Source: Calditrichota bacterium
Lineage (GTDB): Bacteria; Calditrichota; Calditrichia; RBG-13-44-9; J075
Direction of reading: 5' to 3'
Length of the DNA: 34,759 nt
NCBI GenBank assembly: GCA_020434205.1
Contig: JAGRBF010000020.1
Coordinates: 6,501 to 41,259 of the forward strand
Both the position numbers and the translations under genes were made by a program. Of this stretch, positions 23,490 to 30,899 are shown piece after piece (position 1 is the first letter of the stretch; each line of letters begins with the position of its first letter). The notes under the pieces are model-generated. The model saw only the letters and a list, made by a program, of their open reading frames with translations. It had not been told where the DNA came from and made no database searches.

Positions 23490-24674
23490 ATGGGATTTCC
23501 AACCAATTTGCTGCTAACCATTGCCTTTCTGGCGACGGCCGGGCTCACCATTATCGCGGTGCTGATTTACCAGATGTCCCGCAGTTCCTGGCGGGTTGGG
23601 CGCGAAGAGCGAATGCTGCAGGCGGTTTTGAAGGCCAGTCCCGCCATGATCCTGGCCTGGGACAATCAACAAATTATCCGCGTTTTTAACCTGGCCTGCG
23701 AAAACTGCTTCGGCCTCTCCCACGCGGAGGTGGTCGGGAAAGGGCTTCGCGAGGTTGGGATTTTTCCTGAGAAATTTCTGGCGGAACTGAACAACGGCAT
23801 AGACTTCCCCTTCCGCCTGCGCACCGAACGCCATATTGCCGCCGGAAACCACCGCAAGATAGATTGGATGATCAATCACCTGAAAGATGAGGAGCTGGGG
23901 TTGAATCTGGAAATCGCCGCAGGACAAGATATTACCCGGCTGGTGCACATCCAGGAGGATCTCGAATCCCACCGGGAAATCCTGCGGGCCATGAACGAAA
24001 AACTCTCCCAGCAGCGGGAGAGGCAGCGCCGCGATATTGCCGAACAACTGCATTCCGGGGCCGGACAAACCCTGGTAACCGCCAAAATAATCCTGGAAAC
24101 CCTGCTCAAGGACCCTGCCCTGGGAAAAGATCAGAAGGATAAGGTGGGTCAGGCGGTGGCCCTTTTACACCAGGTGGTGCAGGCCAACAACGCCATTATC
24201 TTCGAAATCAGCCCCAGGCTGCTCTACGACGTGGGCCTGGTGGACGCCCTGGAAGCACTGACCCGCACGGTTGCCGGACGTCATCAGCTAAAGTACGATT
24301 TTTCGGCGCTCGGCCAAATTCCCCGGGTGTCCGAACCGGCGGCCTTGCTGGTCTACCGGGCCTGCCAGGAGTTGCTGCACAACGCGGTTAAATATGCCCG
24401 GGCTACCGAACTAAGCGTGCAAATAAGCTTTCTGAAGGGTTGCCTGGAACTGGTGGTTAGTGATGACGGGATTGGGGTAAAGCCGGAAAAAATCATCAAA
24501 CGCGCCCCCCGGCAGGGCGGTTTCGGGCTCTACAATATCCGCAGCCGCCTGAATTATTACCAGGGGGAACTGCAGATTTCGCCAGTAGCCCAGGGCAGCG
24601 AATTTATTATCAAACTGCCGGTTCAACCGGAGGGAAAGGATGGGAGCAATGCCGATTCGGGTGCTGTTGGTTGA
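23490..24674 (+). CDS. Sensor histidine kinase (PAS, HisKA_3, HATPase), cassette copy 1
   Basis: A 394-residue membrane-bound kinase of the NarX/DesK class. One N-terminal helix (about 5-29) is followed by a PAS domain (about 40-150; PAMILAWDNQQIIRVFNLAC). The dimerisation helix is RRDIAEQLHSGAGQTL with His188. The ATP domain has the N box ELLHNAVKYA, G1 DDGIGV and G2 GFGLYNIRSR. The residue after His188 is Ser, where this class normally has Asp or Glu. The start at 23490 is chosen because the helix begins there; an open frame 24 codons longer would be repeat-derived sequence from a TTG. The ribosome site is weak. The response-regulator gene overlaps its 3' end by 35 bases. Confidence 0.92.
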   Translation: MGFPTNLLLTIAFLATAGLTIIAVLIYQMSRSSWRVGREERMLQAVLKASPAMILAWDNQQIIRVFNLACENCFGLSHAEVVGKGLREVGIFPEKFLAELNNGIDFPFRLRTERHIAAGNHRKIDWMINHLKDEELGLNLEIAAGQDITRLVHIQEDLESHREILRAMNEKLSQQRERQRRDIAEQLHSGAGQTLVTAKIILETLLKDPALGKDQKDKVGQAVALLHQVVQANNAIIFEISPRLLYDVGLVDALEALTRTVAGRHQLKYDFSALGQIPRVSEPAALLVYRACQELLHNAVKYARATELSVQISFLKGCLELVVSDDGIGVKPEKIIKRAPRQGGFGLYNIRSRLNYYQGELQISPVAQGSEFIIKLPVQPEGKDGSNADSGAVG

Positions 24675-25311
24675 AGATGAAACCATTTTGCGGGCCACCC
24701 TGGGGATGGCCCTGAATTCCCTGGGGCAAATGGAGCTGGTAGGGGAGGCGCCGGACGGCCGCACCGCCCTGAAGCTGGTTAAAAAGCTGCGGCCGGAGGT
24801 GGTGGTGATGGATATCCACCTGCCCGATGTCAGTGGGGTGGACGTGACCCGCCAGATCGTAGAATTGTATCCCGGAATAAAGGTGGTGGCGCTTTCGATC
24901 GAAAGCGATCCCATCTACGTGCGCAATATGCTGAGCGTGGGGGCCAAAGGTTATATGCTGAAACAATCCACCCCGGACGAGGTTGTTCATGCCATCAAAG
25001 AAGTGTATCAGGGGCATTATTACATCTGCGAGGCCCTTCACGGGGTAACCATCGGGGATTACGTACAGCAACTGACCGGCGGAATCCCGCGGCGCACCGG
25101 GAACCTGACTGCCCGGGAAATGGAGGTGTTTCGCCTGGTCGCCATCGGACATCCGCCTAAGGGCATCGCCGATATGCTGAGCATCTCCGTAAAAACCGCC
25201 GAGCACCACCGGCGCAACCTGATGGATAAAATGAAGGTCCGTTCCCTGCAGGGCTTGACGGTGTTGGCCATTCAGGAAGGGATCATCTCCGCAAAAGAGG
25301 TGCTTATGTAG
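24640..25311 (+). CDS. NarL/LuxR-type response regulator, cassette copy 1
   Basis: A 223-residue regulator. The receiver domain (about 5-120) has the acidic pair Glu12-Asp13, the phospho-acceptor Asp58 in VVMDIHLPD, Ser in VVALSIES and Lys in YMLKQS. The C-terminal LuxR helix-turn-helix (about 155-215) reads LTAREMEVFRLVAIGHPPKG and VKTAEHHRRNLMDKM. It should bind DNA when phosphorylated by the kinase encoded just upstream; the 35-base gene overlap suggests coupled translation. GGAGGG precedes the ATG; a second ATG three codons on is possible. Its stop overlaps the convergent seven-helix gene by eight bases. All key receiver residues are intact. Confidence 0.94.
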   Translation: MGAMPIRVLLVEDETILRATLGMALNSLGQMELVGEAPDGRTALKLVKKLRPEVVVMDIHLPDVSGVDVTRQIVELYPGIKVVALSIESDPIYVRNMLSVGAKGYMLKQSTPDEVVHAIKEVYQGHYYICEALHGVTIGDYVQQLTGGIPRRTGNLTAREMEVFRLVAIGHPPKGIADMLSISVKTAEHHRRNLMDKMKVRSLQGLTVLAIQEGIISAKEVLM

Positions 25312-25963
25312 CGGCGACCGGCCCGGAATGGGCGCGCTTCAGTAAAACCAGGGAAACCGCAAAGGCCAGATATTTAATGGCGTTGAAGATCACATTTATT
25401 GAGGCCAGCACGGTCCTGGTTTGGGCGGTATCCGTTTCGAATGCTCCAAAAACGGCGATCGCCGCAAAGCTGTAAACCAGTATTCCCCCCAAAAACCAGG
25501 TTTGATAATGCCGGAAAAACGATCCGGTGTGTTCCTCCCAGCCGTCCCGCAATCCGAAGATGCAGAGTAAAACCAGCAGGAATACCTCGATAATCCGGGA
25601 GGTGCTGTTGAGTTCGTTCAGGGCCAATCCTTCCCAACCCATCAGCCTGGCCAGAAGGAATCCCGCCACGAATATCAGGGAAACCAGGCGGACGAAGGCC
25701 GGTTTCGGCTTTTTGAGCCACGGTGCCACGGTAAAACCGATAAGGATAATTTCCAACGGGGTGAGCAGGCTAACCAGGCCGATGTTGGCGGTTTTGCTGC
25801 TGGCCAAAAAACCCGAGGCAATCTCGAACATACCGTTGATAATAATGTACAGGGTTATCCAGTTGAGATCCCGGGAGCGGGTCCGGATGCGAAATAACAA
25901 ATAGGCGCTGAAAAAGGATAGCGCAACACCGAAAGCGAAGCAGGCTAAAGCGAAATAGATCAT
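25304..25963 (-). CDS. Seven-helix membrane protein, cassette copy 1
   Basis: A 219-residue hydrophobic protein with about seven membrane helices and short loops; no enzyme motif. It is a distant paralogue of the protein at 32751. They share LLTPLEI/ILTPIEV after the second helix, TWFLGGILVY/TWFAVGILIY before the sixth, and similar length and helix order. Both lie immediately after and convergent with a kinase-regulator pair, and downstream of a CPPxC-protein gene. A receptor, transporter or anchor for the CPPxC protein is a guess from context. The ribosome site is weak and a terminator stands between it and the CPPxC gene, so it may have its own promoter or depend on read-through. Confidence 0.82.
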   Translation of the reverse strand: MIYFALACFAFGVALSFFSAYLLFRIRTRSRDLNWITLYIIINGMFEIASGFLASSKTANIGLVSLLTPLEIILIGFTVAPWLKKPKPAFVRLVSLIFVAGFLLARLMGWEGLALNELNSTSRIIEVFLLVLLCIFGLRDGWEEHTGSFFRHYQTWFLGGILVYSFAAIAVFGAFETDTAQTRTVLASINVIFNAIKYLAFAVSLVLLKRAHSGPVAAT

Positions 25964-26036
25964 GGCTGGGCAGGGGTCTGATTAACATGTCCGGTAGCTG
26001 TGTGGGTCAATACTATGGAAATTATGCCAAAGTTGC

Positions 26037-26067
26037 AAAAAAAAGCCCCGCCGCGGTGCGACGGGGC
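26037..26067 (-). terminator. Intrinsic terminator after CPPxC gene 1
   Basis: On the minus strand GCCCCG pairs with CGGGGC around an 11-base loop and is followed by eight T, nine bases after the stop at 26076. It should end most transcripts of the CPPxC gene before the membrane-protein gene. Confidence 0.93.
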
Positions 26068-26075
26068 CTGGCCGG

Positions 26076-26771
26076 TTAGGCAGCCAGCGGTCCCAACTCC
26101 GCAGGGACGGGGGCTTGGTAGTAGCTCAGGGCTGTCTTTTCCAGGAAACGATCACTGTTGAGCAGATTGTCCTGGAAACAAAACGGAGGACAAAGCAGGC
26201 TCAATTCGATCAATTCCCCGTGCATCATCAGGTTGCCCCGGGCGTCCACCCCGGCGATAACGATGTTGCGCACCCCTTCGGGGTCCGCGCCGAACAGGAA
26301 CTGCGCACCCACACAGGGGGCCTGGTTAAGGAGCCGGCGCAGGGCATCCGCCCCGAAGAAGCCGCCCTTGGGCTGTTGGGGATCCCGCAGGGCCCGGTAT
26401 ACCCGGGTTTTGCGGCCGGCTTCCAGCCAGCTGATCCCGTGATCCACCGCGTAGGGAGCGTAATTACCCTGACCATCCCGGGGCATTTCCGCCATAGAGC
26501 GCAAAATCCCGACGGGCACCAGGGGGTGCTCGTTGCGCGTGGTGGAAGGGACAACGATGAGTTCGTCGCCGATGCCCTCGCCCCGGGCGTAATAATAGTG
26601 CAACCCGGTAACTTCCGCCCCGGAAAGCAGCTTGAGCAGTGAGGCGCCGTCGAAAAACACCCCGCTGTTGAGGGGCGGTTGGGCAATGCTGCTCAGGTTG
26701 GCGATGAAACCCTGGGCCGCGGTTCTGTCGATTTTGTGTTGCCGGTCGGATGCAAAAACAGAATTTTTCAT
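26076..26771 (-). CDS. Two-repeat protein with CPPFC motif, cassette copy 1
   Basis: A 231-residue protein without signal peptide or membrane helix. It has two related units of about 50 residues: one at about 38-85 (GVFFDGASLLKLLSGAEVTG, then LHYYYARGEG and ELIVVPS) and one at about 138-185 (GGFFGADALRRLLNQAPCVG, then AQFLFGADPEG and NIVIAGVD). A short tail carries CPPFC (194-198) followed by DNLLNS. The protein at 33661 has the same two units and the same tail pattern, so this is a paralogous pair. Four conserved cysteine positions suggest metal binding, disulfide or modification; none is shown. GGAG seven bases upstream supports the ATG. I recall similar uncharacterised proteins in Bacteroidota, but cannot name a family. 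Confidence 0.85.
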   Translation of the reverse strand: MKNSVFASDRQHKIDRTAAQGFIANLSSIAQPPLNSGVFFDGASLLKLLSGAEVTGLHYYYARGEGIGDELIVVPSTTRNEHPLVPVGILRSMAEMPRDGQGNYAPYAVDHGISWLEAGRKTRVYRALRDPQQPKGGFFGADALRRLLNQAPCVGAQFLFGADPEGVRNIVIAGVDARGNLMMHGELIELSLLCPPFCFQDNLLNSDRFLEKTALSYYQAPVPAELGPLAA

Positions 26772-26893
26772 GATCAATCTCCAATAACATTTTAATTTCG
26801 GGTGGCCCTCGCCACCCTCCTAACACCGTTGTTTAAGGTTGTCCGGGGTTGAATTCCCTCCTTTCAGCAACGCCGGAGCGGTTAAGGGTAAAA

Positions 26894-26943
26894 AAAATGG
26901 GCGATCGGAAAAGGCTGGTTGCCATTTTCCAGTCGCCCATTTT
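26894..26943 (-). terminator. Strong intrinsic terminator after the 125-residue gene
   Basis: The arms AAAATGGGCGATCGGAAAA and TTTTCCAGTCGCCCATTTT pair over 19 positions with two mismatches, and a run of seven A on the plus strand gives seven T on the minus strand. It is 52 bases after the stop at 26996 and 122 bases before CPPxC gene 1. Confidence 0.93.
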
Positions 26944-26995
26944 CCCGCAGGCCTTTGGCAGGCCGTAAAGAAGCCGGTTTAATGCGAATGTTATT

Positions 26996-27373
26996 TTATT
27001 GAATCAGTTCTTTTTCCCCGCTAAACACTTTTTCAAGACTCAGCCTTTTTTCCCCGACCCGGATGTAATAGCGGTGAACTTTGCTTCCGCCCCGGTGGGT
27101 AATTTCCAGAATGTCCGGGTGAATAAAGCGTGCGGTTAAGCGCGGGTCCGGCGGCATTCGCCGGGTTCGGGAAATTTTGGCCAGATTGGCCAGGGAAATC
27201 TCACCCCGTTTGCCCCCACATTTCAGGGTGTTTGGATTAATGACCAGGCGATAACGAATCGCCCGGTCCGTGCAAGCCAGGAACAACTCCAGCACTCTGG
27301 CGATCTCCGGATGGATCTTTTCCCGTGGGTCAGGCTTTCGCCACAATACCCGTCCGTTGGTCATCTCGGCCAT
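26996..27373 (-). CDS. Hypothetical 125-residue basic protein
   Basis: A soluble, basic protein without signal peptide or membrane helix. Notable blocks are GRVLWRKPDPREKIHPEIAR, FLACTDRAIRYRLVIN, ISLANLAKISRTRRMPPDPR and GSKVHRYYIRVGEKRLSLEK. I do not recognise a family. AGGAG at seven bases upstream of the ATG and a strong terminator after the stop make it a credible single gene. The upstream spacer is shared with the divergent HTH/binding-domain regulator, so that regulator may control it. Confidence 0.72.
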   Translation of the reverse strand: MAEMTNGRVLWRKPDPREKIHPEIARVLELFLACTDRAIRYRLVINPNTLKCGGKRGEISLANLAKISRTRRMPPDPRLTARFIHPDILEITHRGGSKVHRYYIRVGEKRLSLEKVFSGEKELIQ

Positions 27374-27718
27374 GGTAATCTCCTGTCGCAAGTGAAGGGG
27401 CGGCGGAATTCACATGGGTGAATATATTTCCGGGCAATTCGCTTGTCAAGAAAAAACTTTGTCGACAACAAAATAAAATAGTGAAACAATAAAACCGTGT
27501 CAAAAATGAATCATTGAACGGGGCAGTAACCGCAGCCGCTTCCCGAAAAAGTTTGCCTTCAGTAAAAAAAGTGTTTCCCGACATAAATAAAGAGCGCATC
27601 AAAAAAAATGTTGCATATTGATTTTTTGGTGCTAAATATCCGGAGCGCGCGTTTGTTCTTGCCGATCCCGGTGCCCAAGGCAATCGCACCGGTACCGGAA
27701 ACCCTGTGGAGGCCAATC
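27374..27718. other. 345-bp divergent promoter region
   Basis: This A/T-rich spacer lies between the divergent 125-residue gene and the HTH/binding-domain regulator. It contains the 10-bp palindrome TTGTCGACAA near 27460. It also holds a possible promoter TTGCAT - 17 bases - AAATAT near 27611-27639, upstream of the regulator. Operator sites for the regulator would be expected here, but none is certain. Confidence 0.4.
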
Positions 27719-29788
27719 ATGGTCGGCAGTAAAATCAGAATCTGGCGGGAAGAAAAGGAAATGTCCCTGGGCACCCTGGCCAACCTGCTGGATATGGATC
27801 GCAGTACCCTGCATCGCTGGGAAAAAACTGAAAAAGATTATCCCTCGGTTGATGATAAACTGCTCTATCTGGACACCTGGCATCTGCTTGGAGCCGCCAT
27901 GATCCAGGACCTGGGGCTGTCGGTGGTTTGGTTGGCCCTTAGCCGAAGGGCCTCCTCCAAAAAAGGACAACACCCCAAATTCAGCTTCTTTGAAGAAGAG
28001 TGCCTGAAAATTCACATTCCCGGAAACGATCTGGAAGATTTCTACCAGAAAAACACCCTGAGCAATTTGCCCCGCTCCAGCGAGCAGGCTTTCCGGAGGT
28101 TAACTGCCACCAAGCGGGAGGAGGAGAAGGGTCCTGAAATCGTTTTGGCCACCGTGGCCAACGGGGTCTTTGACGAGGAAGATCTGAAACGCAACCACCT
28201 GACCAAAATCGGCTATATTCCCCTGCCCTTCAACTTTATCCAGGCCATTTCCAAAAGGGAACTCAACATCGCCAATGCCCGGGATTATGCCCGTCTATCA
28301 ATTGGCTTTATGCGCGGCAGTTATACCGAAACCCTGATCCGCAAATGGCTGAGGCCCCGCTTTTTTCCCCCGGATGGCGGCGGAGAGCTGATCGCCTTTC
28401 CCGAGTTCGAAGCCAGCGCTATCCAGCGTTATCTGGACAGCGGCATGATCGACGTATTCATTGTTGGGCAACCCTACGCCACCGAACTGCAGCACACCCT
28501 GGGGAGCTTCTACGAGTGGCCTTTCGTCTCTCTGGCCGGCCAGAAGGGGCTGGCCCAAAATCCCACTCCGGCGGGGGGAATCGACCTTCGCAACCGCTAT
28601 TGGATTCTCGCCAAAAACCTGGACGAGTTGATGATCAAAAGGCTGCTGCGCGCCTTGATCAAAGCCAACCGTTTTTTCAAGGAGGAGCGCAGCGAAGCCA
28701 TTCGCATTATTACCGAAACCATCGGCCTGACCCCGGGGCGCTTCGAGAAACATCTCCTGGACGAAATGAATTTCGAGTTTCGCATCGCCCGCGAAGTGGT
28801 GTACAACCAGGTCCTGGTGAACACCGGAACCCCCAGCAGGGATTTGTCTCTGAGTTATGTCGCCGATATCGCCCTTTCCATGATCGGCTTTGGGCTGTCG
28901 GCTGCCTCATCGGGGAAAAGTCTGTTCGAAGAAAACGGTCTGTCAATGAAGGCCGAGCCTTACCTGCGGAGCGAAAGCGCCTTCGAATCCATGCTGCAGG
29001 GAAAATTCGACGCTTGCATCGTTTCCCCAAAATTGTATCACAGTCGGGAAAAGGAGGGGCTTCGCCAGGTGGCCACCATCACTGCTCCTTCCCATTTTCT
29101 GCAGGTACTGCGGCCCCGGCGGGACAGGGAGAGCGCCCCGGAACTGTGGCGATATTACCAAGCTGTTGCCAAACGGAAGCTGGATCAGTTCGGCGGGGGA
29201 AATTTCACCATCGGGTTCCTGCAGGGATCTTTCTCGCAATTTATTGTTTCTCAAAAACTGCTGCCCCGCCTGACCTTCGACCGCGATCAATTTGCTCCGC
29301 ACCTGAAACCGATTCCCGCGGTGGAGGATCCCCGGGACAGCCGCGATTTGTCGGCCCGCCTGGACCTAACCGTGGAGGAAATCCTGAAGCAGTTGAACAG
29401 CCCGGAGCCGCACCGGATGGATATCTTTGTGGGCATGGATCCCCTGATGTCCCGCCTTTACAGCGCCCTGGATCCGCAGGGCGAAAATTATTATCTGGAG
29501 CCCCTATACCATACCCTGGAACTGGGGGCCAATCGGGTTGAATATGCGGTGCTGATGACCGAAGAAGCAGTTGCGGACCGGGAAAAATGCTGCCGCTTTC
29601 TGAGGAGCATTCACAAAACATTTGCTCTGGCGGGGGACGATCCGGAATTGGTTTACAACTACATCCAGGGTGGCCAGGGCAACCATCCTCTGTCCATGGA
29701 TCGCGATACCTGGTGCCGGTTTCGTTTTGAACTGAAGCTGGATTACGATTTGTTGCTAAAAGATATTCTGACCTTAACCGCCCCCTGA
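27719..29788 (+). CDS. HTH regulator fused to tandem solute-binding-like domains
   Basis: A 689-residue soluble protein. Residues 5-40 form an XRE/Cro-type helix-turn-helix (IRIWREEKEMSLGTLANLLD followed by STLHRWEK). The rest resembles periplasmic-binding-protein folds of the NMT1/substrate-binding type, but without a signal peptide, and repeated: LSIGFMRGSYTETLIRKWL begins near 193 and FTIGFLQGSFSQFIVSQKLL near 496, with a further segment between. Cytoplasmic binding domains joined to DNA-binding domains sense small ligands in several regulator families. The start at 27719 is set by GGAGG seven bases upstream; a longer open frame lacks one. Its stop overlaps the convergent FecR-like gene by 15 bases. 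Ligand and targets unknown. Confidence 0.83.
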   Translation: MVGSKIRIWREEKEMSLGTLANLLDMDRSTLHRWEKTEKDYPSVDDKLLYLDTWHLLGAAMIQDLGLSVVWLALSRRASSKKGQHPKFSFFEEECLKIHIPGNDLEDFYQKNTLSNLPRSSEQAFRRLTATKREEEKGPEIVLATVANGVFDEEDLKRNHLTKIGYIPLPFNFIQAISKRELNIANARDYARLSIGFMRGSYTETLIRKWLRPRFFPPDGGGELIAFPEFEASAIQRYLDSGMIDVFIVGQPYATELQHTLGSFYEWPFVSLAGQKGLAQNPTPAGGIDLRNRYWILAKNLDELMIKRLLRALIKANRFFKEERSEAIRIITETIGLTPGRFEKHLLDEMNFEFRIAREVVYNQVLVNTGTPSRDLSLSYVADIALSMIGFGLSAASSGKSLFEENGLSMKAEPYLRSESAFESMLQGKFDACIVSPKLYHSREKEGLRQVATITAPSHFLQVLRPRRDRESAPELWRYYQAVAKRKLDQFGGGNFTIGFLQGSFSQFIVSQKLLPRLTFDRDQFAPHLKPIPAVEDPRDSRDLSARLDLTVEEILKQLNSPEPHRMDIFVGMDPLMSRLYSALDPQGENYYLEPLYHTLELGANRVEYAVLMTEEAVADREKCCRFLRSIHKTFALAGDDPELVYNYIQGGQGNHPLSMDRDTWCRFRFELKLDYDLLLKDILTLTAP

Positions 29789-30271
29789 TTCCCGCGCGAG
29801 ACTGCGAATCTCTCCGGGAGAAAGTTTCTCCCAACTACCGTCCGGGATGTTGCTGTTCCGGAATTCCCCCTCGCCTTTTTCCAGCCCCACCGTCAGGCGT
29901 CCCTCTTCAAGGTTCAGCTGTAGGGTCCCCTGCTTCAACAGACAATCCCCCCAAAGGGTGCGGATAAACAATGGGGTGGCCTCCTGCGCTGTGGGGGTAA
30001 AATCTATCCGGACCTGGCCCTGCTGCAACAACAGCTCCTGGCCCGGCCGCCAGCCGGCTATTCCCGCCAGGCGGGTTCCCGCTTCCAGCGACAGGGAAAT
30101 TTGCGGGGAAAGCTGCACTGTGCGGCTTTCCGTGCTGATGGTGGTTTTGCCCGGGTCGGCGGGTGCGCCCGGGAAGCGCAGCCACAGGAAAACCAGCAGG
30201 ACCACCGCGCTCAGGGAAACCAGCAGGCGCGGCAGGGTGACGGGACGTTCGCGGCCCGGGGGAGGGGACAT
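29774..30271 (-). CDS. FecR-like membrane-anchored protein
   Basis: A 165-residue protein with one N-terminal membrane helix (about 13-32, LPRLLVSLSAVVLLVFLWLR). The external part resembles the FecR domain: VQLSPQISLSLEAGTRLAG, then LLLQQGQVRIDF, IRTLWGDCLLKQGTLQLNLE and LTVGLEKGEGEF. FecR proteins sense surface receptors and control a sigma factor, but this one lacks the usual cytoplasmic N-terminal sigma-binding part and no sigma gene is adjacent. AGGAG seven bases upstream supports the start. It converges with and overlaps the HTH/binding-domain gene by 15 bases. Confidence 0.75.
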   Translation of the reverse strand: MSPPPGRERPVTLPRLLVSLSAVVLLVFLWLRFPGAPADPGKTTISTESRTVQLSPQISLSLEAGTRLAGIAGWRPGQELLLQQGQVRIDFTPTAQEATPLFIRTLWGDCLLKQGTLQLNLEEGRLTVGLEKGEGEFRNSNIPDGSWEKLSPGEIRSLARESGGG

Positions 30272-30300
30272 AGGTATTCTCCTGAATTTTGATTCAAATT

Positions 30301-30373
30301 AACCACTCAACCACTCAACTACTTAACCACTCAACTACTTAACCACCAAGACACCAAGACGCCAAGGACGCCA
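30301..30373. repeat. 8-bp-period degenerate tandem repeat (AACCACTC type)
   Basis: Eight consecutive 8-bp units run AACCACTC, AACCACTC, AACTACTT, AACCACTC, AACTACTT, AACCACCA, AGACACCA, AGACGCCA, then a 9-bp AGGACGCCA. The array starts 30 bases upstream of the FecR-like start codon. It decays progressively from left to right. Confidence 0.9.
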
Positions 30374-30562
30374 ACGAAAGTGATTCCGCTATTTAACCGC
30401 TAAGCCGTATTTCCGGTTGCAAATTTGGCTGCACCCGCTTATGTTGTGGCCGGATACCCCAAGATAGCCGCATTTTCCCTCAGGATCAAATGAGACCGCA
30501 TCGCTCCAATGGCTTGGGTTGTTGGTGTGCCGGAGTCCCTTTCAATAAAAAGAGCGCGCAAA

Positions 30563-30793
30563 AATGCTCCTTTGGAGCAGTTTGTGGGCAAAAGGAGCAT
30601 TGCTTCTAACCTGACGACAATCTAAGTTGACTGTAGAGTTTGCTCCAAATTATTGCGGTCCCTGCGGAGAAACTGAGGTATGGGTCACTGGTGAAAAGGT
30701 ACGCGTCTCGACCCCCCCCGGAGTGATCTCGCCCGTGGAACATGATTGTGTTTCTACAAAAAATTGCCGGATAGCCTTTATCCGGCTTTTTTT
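30563..30793 (+). ncRNA. Candidate structured RNA or leader ending in a terminator
   Basis: Two TGCTCC segments (30565 and 30641) and two GGAGCA segments (30574 and 30594) allow mutually exclusive pairings. These are a tight 6-bp hairpin, an 11-bp stem of AATGCTCCTTT with AAAGGAGCATT, or a longer-range stem using 30641. An intrinsic terminator closes the region 107 bases before kinase 2. This is the layout of an attenuator or a small RNA gene. It matches no riboswitch class I know. The limits are approximate and transcription is inferred. Confidence 0.35.
30766..30793. terminator. Intrinsic terminator upstream of kinase 2
   Basis: GCCGGATA and TATCCGGC form a perfect 8-bp stem around GCCTT, followed by seven T and preceded by a run of A, so it can work in both directions. 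No protein gene ends before it on the plus strand, which is why a non-coding transcript is suspected. Confidence 0.92.
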
Positions 30794-30899
30794 GTATGAA
30801 AATTTGACGATTTCTTCTATATTTTTTTAAAGGGCTTTGGACCGGTAATACCTTCAGATATCACGCCAGAACAAAAGCAGAACCAGACCCGGGAGCAGT

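Larger units (their letters stand above)
30272..30899. other. 628-bp spacer with repeats, hairpins and a terminator
   Basis: No convincing gene is present; a 67-codon plus-strand frame at 30627 lacks a ribosome site and runs through the terminator. In order the spacer holds an 8-bp repeat array (30301-30373), competing hairpins (30563-30646), a strong terminator (30766-30793) and an A/T-rich stretch with a TATATTTT box near 30818 that may belong to the kinase 2 promoter. Confidence 0.7.

Noticed and set aside
29774-30271. A FecR-sigma surface-signalling system around the FecR-like protein
   Set aside because: There is no adjacent ECF sigma factor or TonB-dependent receptor, and the protein lacks a cytoplasmic sigma-binding segment.
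30627-30830. A 67-codon frame before kinase 2 with a Cys-rich N-terminus (NYCGPCGE)
   Set aside because: It has no ribosome site and runs through the terminator hairpin, so it would not be a normal gene. It is kept only as part of the candidate RNA region.
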